Origin: UBA5738 sp964470995
Lineage (GTDB): Bacteria > Patescibacteriota > Minisyncoccia > Minisyncoccales > UBA5738
NCBI GenBank assembly: GCA_964470995.1
Contig: CAYYEP010000011.1
Location: 1-45,122, forward strand
Reading direction: 5' to 3'
DNA: 45,122 nucleotides
The position numbers were made by a program, and so were the translations under genes. Positions 41,655 through 45,122 of this stretch are shown piece after piece. Each line of letters begins with the position of its first letter. The first letter of the stretch is position 1. Under the pieces are notes generated by a model that saw only the letters and a list, made by a program, of their open reading frames with translations, ran no database searches and was not told the DNA's origin.

Positions 41655-42890
41655 ATGTCCTATTACGGCCATACCTCGATAATGGAAAATATTGTAAAAA
41701 ATGAACTTGCCAAAGGGCAAATGATATCGGTTGTCAAGCTGGTTTCTTTTATTATTGAAGAAGCGCATGGCCTTAGGGCGTCCGATATTCATCTTGAACC
41801 TCAAAGCGGGTGTATTCGCGCGCGATACCGTATTGACGGCTGGCTTAAGGACTATCACGAATTGCCATTGCGGCTTCATTCCGAAATTGTCAGCCGCATA
41901 AAAATTCTTGCCGGTTTGCGTACCGATGAACATCAGGCGCCCCAGGATGGCCGTTTTCGCATGGTTTTAGAAGCCCGACCGCTTGATGTCCGGGTGTCGG
42001 TGGCACCGACTTATTACGGTGAAAATGCCGTATTGCGTTTATTGTCCGATAAATCCGGTTCGTTTAATTTGGAAGCTTTGGGATTTTCGCCGCAAAATAT
42101 GCAGAGAATTGCCGAGGCTTCAAAAAAACCTTACGGTATGATTTTAGCCACGGGGCCCACGGGCAGCGGCAAGACTACAACTCTGTATACTTTGCTCAAG
42201 TCTTTGAATACTGAAGAATCGTCGATTATCACCATTGAAGACCCGGTAGAATATGCTATTGACGGTATTCAACAAATCCCGGTTAATTCGCGTACCGGCC
42301 TGACTTTTGCCAGCGGCTTGCGTTCCATTTTACGCCAGGATCCCAATATTATTATGGTGGGCGAGATCCGCGATTCCGAAACCGCGGGTATTGCGGTTAA
42401 TGCCGCGCTGACCGGACACTTGGTGCTATCCACTTTGCATACCAATGACGCGGCGACGACCTTGCCGCGGCTTTTAGATATGAAAATAGAAAGCTATCTT
42501 ATTGCGTCCACGGTAAATGCCGCCATCGGCCAGCGTTTGGTGCGCCGGATTTGTCCGCACTGCAAAACTTCGCGTAAAATAACGTTGGCCGAAGCCAAAA
42601 GCCTTTCCGGAGTGATCCCGGCGGCCATTCTTGAAAAACAGGATGAATTTTTCTACGGCCAAGGGTGTGCCAAATGCGGTAAAACCGGCTATTTCGGCCG
42701 AGTTGGCATTCACGAAGTTTTGGTTCCTGGTGATGCCATCCGGGAAACGATCTTGAAAAGATCTACCGCGGGCGATATTAAAAAGGCCGCGGCGGCCGGG
42801 GGTATGACTACCATGATCGAAGATGGATTCGCGAAGGCCCAACTTGGAATAACTACCATTGAGGAAATTTTGCGAATGCTTTACGAATAA
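41655..42890 (+). CDS. pilB: Type IV pilus assembly ATPase (PilB/GspE), N-terminally short
   Basis: A 411-residue secretion ATPase: N2 domain (ASDIHLEPQSG, RYRIDG), Walker A GPTGSGKT (about residues 167-174), Asp box (IITIEDPVEY), Walker B IIMVGEIRD, His box (LVLSTLHTNDA), and the four-Cys zinc knot CPHC...CAKC typical of PilB/GspE rather than PilT. The MshEN domain of full-length PilB (about 150 residues) is missing. It powers pilus extension from the cytoplasmic face. Start ATG 41655; ATG 41682 is possible. It is followed by repeat copy B and then pilC. Confidence 0.92.
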   Translation: MSYYGHTSIMENIVKNELAKGQMISVVKLVSFIIEEAHGLRASDIHLEPQSGCIRARYRIDGWLKDYHELPLRLHSEIVSRIKILAGLRTDEHQAPQDGRFRMVLEARPLDVRVSVAPTYYGENAVLRLLSDKSGSFNLEALGFSPQNMQRIAEASKKPYGMILATGPTGSGKTTTLYTLLKSLNTEESSIITIEDPVEYAIDGIQQIPVNSRTGLTFASGLRSILRQDPNIIMVGEIRDSETAGIAVNAALTGHLVLSTLHTNDAATTLPRLLDMKIESYLIASTVNAAIGQRLVRRICPHCKTSRKITLAEAKSLSGVIPAAILEKQDEFFYGQGCAKCGKTGYFGRVGIHEVLVPGDAIRETILKRSTAGDIKKAAAAGGMTTMIEDGFAKAQLGITTIEEILRMLYE

Positions 42891-42893
42891 ACT

Positions 42894-43016
42894 ACCCTGG
42901 GGCAGAGCCCCGCGGAATTCCTTTAACTCCGCTTACGCTACGCGTTACGAAAAGTAAGTTTTTAGCCTCCGCTACGCTACGGGCAGCAATTCATCCCCGC
43001 GGCCGCGGGCGGGGTA
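42894..43016 (-). repeat. GC-rich interspersed repeat, copy B
   Basis: Inverted relative to copy A (20721-20841), with strong similarity over its length. It starts 4 bases after the pilB stop and fills the pilB-pilC gap. Inner hairpins: GGGGC-AGA-GCCCC (42899-42911) and CCCCGC...GCGGGG (42994-43014). The rest of the gap to 43059 shows nothing. Confidence 0.8.
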
Positions 43017-43059
43017 TTCCGGCAGATAAATAAATCAAAATTATTCGCAATCCCGGCTT

Positions 43060-44301
43060 ATGAATATTAAAAAAAATACTGTTAATTCCGGTCCGAGAAT
43101 TGCCGCTTTATCGGCGGGTTTTTCGTGGTTGGCATCATTAAGCCGCGGCGCGGCGTCGGGGTTGTTTAAATCAAAAAAAGGCAAAACCAAGACCGGCAGG
43201 AAGTATCTATGGGAAGACGCTGAAAAACCGCAAAAGAAAACCTTTTCGCAAAATTTTGCCGGAATGGGCGCCACTGAACAGATCGTTTTTGCCAAACGTT
43301 TGGCCATTTTGATCAAGTCCGGAGTTTCCATTGTTACCGCGTTGGATATTTTAAAGCGCCAGTCTGTGTCGAAGGGGTCAAAAAAGATTATTGGCTATCT
43401 GCGCGATTGCGTTGAAAGGGGCCAGTCTTTGGCCAAGTCTATGGAAGGATACCGCCACGTGTTCAGCCATTTTGGCGTAAGTATCATTTTGGTGGGCGAA
43501 ACCAGCGGCACTTTGGTGCAAAACCTTCATTATCTGGCCGACGAACTTAAGAAAAAGCAGGAATTGAAGCGTGCTATTGTCAGCGCTCTTATTTATCCGT
43601 GTTTCATTATTTTTGCTACTGTTGGCATTGTCATTATGCTGACAGCCTATGTCTTTCCAAAGATTCTGCCCATATTTTCCAGCTTTAAGGCCGAGCTTCC
43701 TTGGAGTACTAAGCTTTTGATCGCGGTAAGCACTGCGATGCAGAAATACTGGTTGTTTTACGCTTTGGGGCTGGTTGCTTTAATTTTTGCATGGGTTATG
43801 CTTTTGCGCCTTCCCACTATCCGTCTTGCGGCCGACCGCCTGCTTTTGCGCCTTCCGATTATCGGGGCGATGTTCCGCAGTTACTGTGTGGCTAATTTTT
43901 CCCGAACATTCAGCCTTTTGTTGAAAAGCGAACTTGGTATTATTCAAACGCTGACTATCGTGGGCAATACTATCGGCAATGCCGCTTATAAGCAAGCATT
44001 TGCCAATATTATTGACGGCGTCCAGCGCGGTGAATCCGTAGCCGATAATATGGACAAGGACAAGCTTTTGTTTCCGCCGCTGGTTTCGCAGATGGTGGGG
44101 GTGGGAGAGATGACCGGCCATTTGGGGTCCAGCTTGATGTATCTATCGGAAATGTACGAAGACGAAATGAACAACGCTACTAAAAACCTGGCCACTTCGA
44201 TTGAGCCGGCTTTAATGATCTTTATGGGTTTGTTGGTCGGTTTTATTGCGCTTTCGATTATTACTCCCATTTATGGCATTACCCAGAGCCTCCATCAATA
44301 A
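43060..44301 (+). CDS. pilC: Type IV pilus inner-membrane platform protein (PilC/GspF)
   Basis: A 413-residue protein with two T2SSF domains. A basic N-terminal tail of about 70 residues precedes FAKRLAILIKSGVSIVTAL; the first domain ends with a membrane helix (about 175-200), a second helix follows (about 228-250), then the second domain (ANFSRTFSLLLKSELGIIQTL, VSQMVGVGEMTGHL) and a C-terminal helix (about 383-405). It anchors the assembly ATPase and pilin extraction. Domain order and length are normal. No Shine-Dalgarno is visible before ATG 43060. Confidence 0.92.
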   Translation: MNIKKNTVNSGPRIAALSAGFSWLASLSRGAASGLFKSKKGKTKTGRKYLWEDAEKPQKKTFSQNFAGMGATEQIVFAKRLAILIKSGVSIVTALDILKRQSVSKGSKKIIGYLRDCVERGQSLAKSMEGYRHVFSHFGVSIILVGETSGTLVQNLHYLADELKKKQELKRAIVSALIYPCFIIFATVGIVIMLTAYVFPKILPIFSSFKAELPWSTKLLIAVSTAMQKYWLFYALGLVALIFAWVMLLRLPTIRLAADRLLLRLPIIGAMFRSYCVANFSRTFSLLLKSELGIIQTLTIVGNTIGNAAYKQAFANIIDGVQRGESVADNMDKDKLLFPPLVSQMVGVGEMTGHLGSSLMYLSEMYEDEMNNATKNLATSIEPALMIFMGLLVGFIALSIITPIYGITQSLHQ

Positions 44302-44335
44302 AACTCCTGCGTTTGACCATAAGGAAAAGACCAGG

Positions 44336-44902
44336 ATGTCAAACCTTGGCGGACTTGCGGTATTTGTATTGCCGAAGCGGTCGAGTACTTGCCGCCGTAC
44401 GGTTCGTCAATCTTGCGCCGGATTTTCTGTTTTGGAATTAATGATGGTAATGGCCTTGTTGATGATCGTATCGTCTTTGGGTCTGTTTATGAGCATGGAA
44501 ACTCTGCGCGGCGGTTCCTTCCGCAATGACCGCGCCGCGGTTGTCAGCGCGCTTCAGCGCGCAAGAAGCCTTGCGGTTAACAATATGTGTTTTGGCGGCG
44601 ATTCCGTATGTGATGACGGCAAACCTCACGGCGTATATTTTAATCCGGGGGCCGGGGGCGTAACAATTTTCCAGATTGATCCCGGCGAAACTGATTTTTC
44701 CGACCGCGACGAAGACGCCGACGAAACCATAAACTTTGACAGCCGCGTAACCGATATAATGGAGGAAAAAACAATCATCTTCGATCGTTTAAGCGGTAAT
44801 TCGGCCAATGCCACCACTACGGTGGTGACATTGGCCGACGGTATCGGCCATACATCCGAGATCACGGTTAATTCCGAAGGCCGTATTGACTGGACCAACT
44901 AA
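44336..44902 (+). CDS. Type IV prepilin / pseudopilin
   Basis: About 188 residues. A type III signal lies at CAGFSVLELMMVMALLM: cleavage after Gly, Phe+1 and Glu+5, followed by the hydrophobic helix. The basic leader (RSSTCRRTVRQSC) is long, about 32 residues. The globular part has Cys pairs and an acidic segment (SDRDEDADETINFD) and resembles GspH/FimT-type minor pilins. AAGGAA lies 10 bases before ATG 44336; the frame opens earlier, inside pilC, but without a ribosome site. Cotranscribed with pilC and the next prepilin. Confidence 0.85.
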   Translation: MSNLGGLAVFVLPKRSSTCRRTVRQSCAGFSVLELMMVMALLMIVSSLGLFMSMETLRGGSFRNDRAAVVSALQRARSLAVNNMCFGGDSVCDDGKPHGVYFNPGAGGVTIFQIDPGETDFSDRDEDADETINFDSRVTDIMEEKTIIFDRLSGNSANATTTVVTLADGIGHTSEITVNSEGRIDWTN

Positions 44903-44910
44903 AAATTAAA

Positions 44911-45122
44911 ATGCAATTCTTCCGTCAAAAAAAATATCAACAAGGGTTTTCGACGCTGGAAATGCTTCTGGCGATGTTTGTTTTGCTTTTGGCGCTCACC
45001 GCGGTTATCTCGGTATCGTTTGGCAACCAGTCGATGATTACCGGCAGCCAAACAAACGCCGAAGCGTTAAATATTGCCCAGGGACTGCTGGAAAAAGCCC
45101 AAGCTGACGCTCGCAAAGATTT
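44911..45122 (+). CDS. Type IV prepilin-like protein, truncated by the window end
   Basis: Open from ATG 44911 to the edge (70 residues seen). It has a short basic leader and the type III signal QQGFSTLEMLLAMFVLLL with Gly before Phe+1 and Glu+5, then the N-terminal helix of a pilin. It starts 8 bases after the preceding prepilin gene and is part of the same minor-pilin run. The C-terminal fold, and so the exact pilin class, lies outside the window. Confidence 0.85.
   Translation, partial: MQFFRQKKYQQGFSTLEMLLAMFVLLLALTAVISVSFGNQSMITGSQTNAEALNIAQGLLEKAQADARKD

Noticed and set aside
1..45122. CRISPR array, prophage, insertion sequence or toxin-antitoxin pair
   Set aside because: No regularly spaced short repeats, transposase, integrase or paired toxin-antitoxin frames were found. 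The Cas4-like nuclease alone is not evidence of CRISPR.

Overview
The window looks like a chromosomal piece of an uncultivated, largely anaerobic bacterium, most likely a member of the Candidate Phyla Radiation (Patescibacteria, Parcubacteria-like). The inference rests on content and style: many short proteins with no recognisable family, a TrmB-type regulator, a small GIY-YIG protein, large secreted proteins of Ig-like/SpaA-like/DUF11 modules with a single C-terminal membrane anchor, a compact type IV pilus cluster, rubrerythrin plus an NrdD-type glycyl-radical fragment, tRNAs without encoded CCA, and a mix of Shine-Dalgarno-led and apparently leaderless genes. UGA is used as a stop, so the UGA=Gly code of Gracilibacteria/SR1 does not apply. 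There is one 100-N assembly gap (22404-22503).

Layout. 1-5840: a DEAD-box helicase cut by the window edge with a long leader, a 2-TM K+ channel, a coaD-like nucleotidyltransferase with a DUF3307 membrane protein, a TrmB-like regulator, a stand-alone PD-(D/E)XK nuclease, a possible PLC/GDPD-like TIM barrel and a small hypothetical. 5858-9668: an orphan sensor histidine kinase, then an SOS block: lexA with a GAAC-N4-GTTC operator inside its own promoter, a Y-family polymerase with a clamp-binding motif, and between them, on the opposite strand, what looks like a free-standing structured RNA with its own promoter and terminator. 9804-14753: a 1033-aa multi-Ig surface protein, a SIS-like protein, a small Cys-rich protein and a degenerate GIY-YIG protein.

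15313-24750 is a cell-surface polysaccharide region: on the minus strand a sugar-nucleotide epimerase, a processive GT2 synthase and two membrane/secreted proteins; on the plus strand a secreted TIM-barrel glycosidase-like protein and a very large secreted NodB/IcaB-type deacetylase carrying four carbohydrate-binding-like modules and an array of DNA-identical 267-bp SpaA-like repeats broken by the assembly gap. Together these cover the activities of a poly-N-acetylglucosamine (Pga/Ica-like) system, with the two PgaB activities on separate proteins.

24793-30137: a fused ADP-forming acyl-CoA synthetase/GNAT protein (Pat-like), a 90-aa NrdD C-terminal domain protein, rubrerythrin and a CAP-domain secreted protein. 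30144-35748: a TetR-MFP-RND efflux operon with a visible TetR-type operator. 35813-39272: a small hypothetical, gatC-gatA, a membrane protein and three tRNAs (two Met-type, one Asp). 39302-45122: two secreted proteins, then pilB, pilC and two prepilins, the last cut by the window end. A family of GC-rich, hairpin-bearing repeats sits just after long genes at about 20.7, 24.5 and 42.9 kb.
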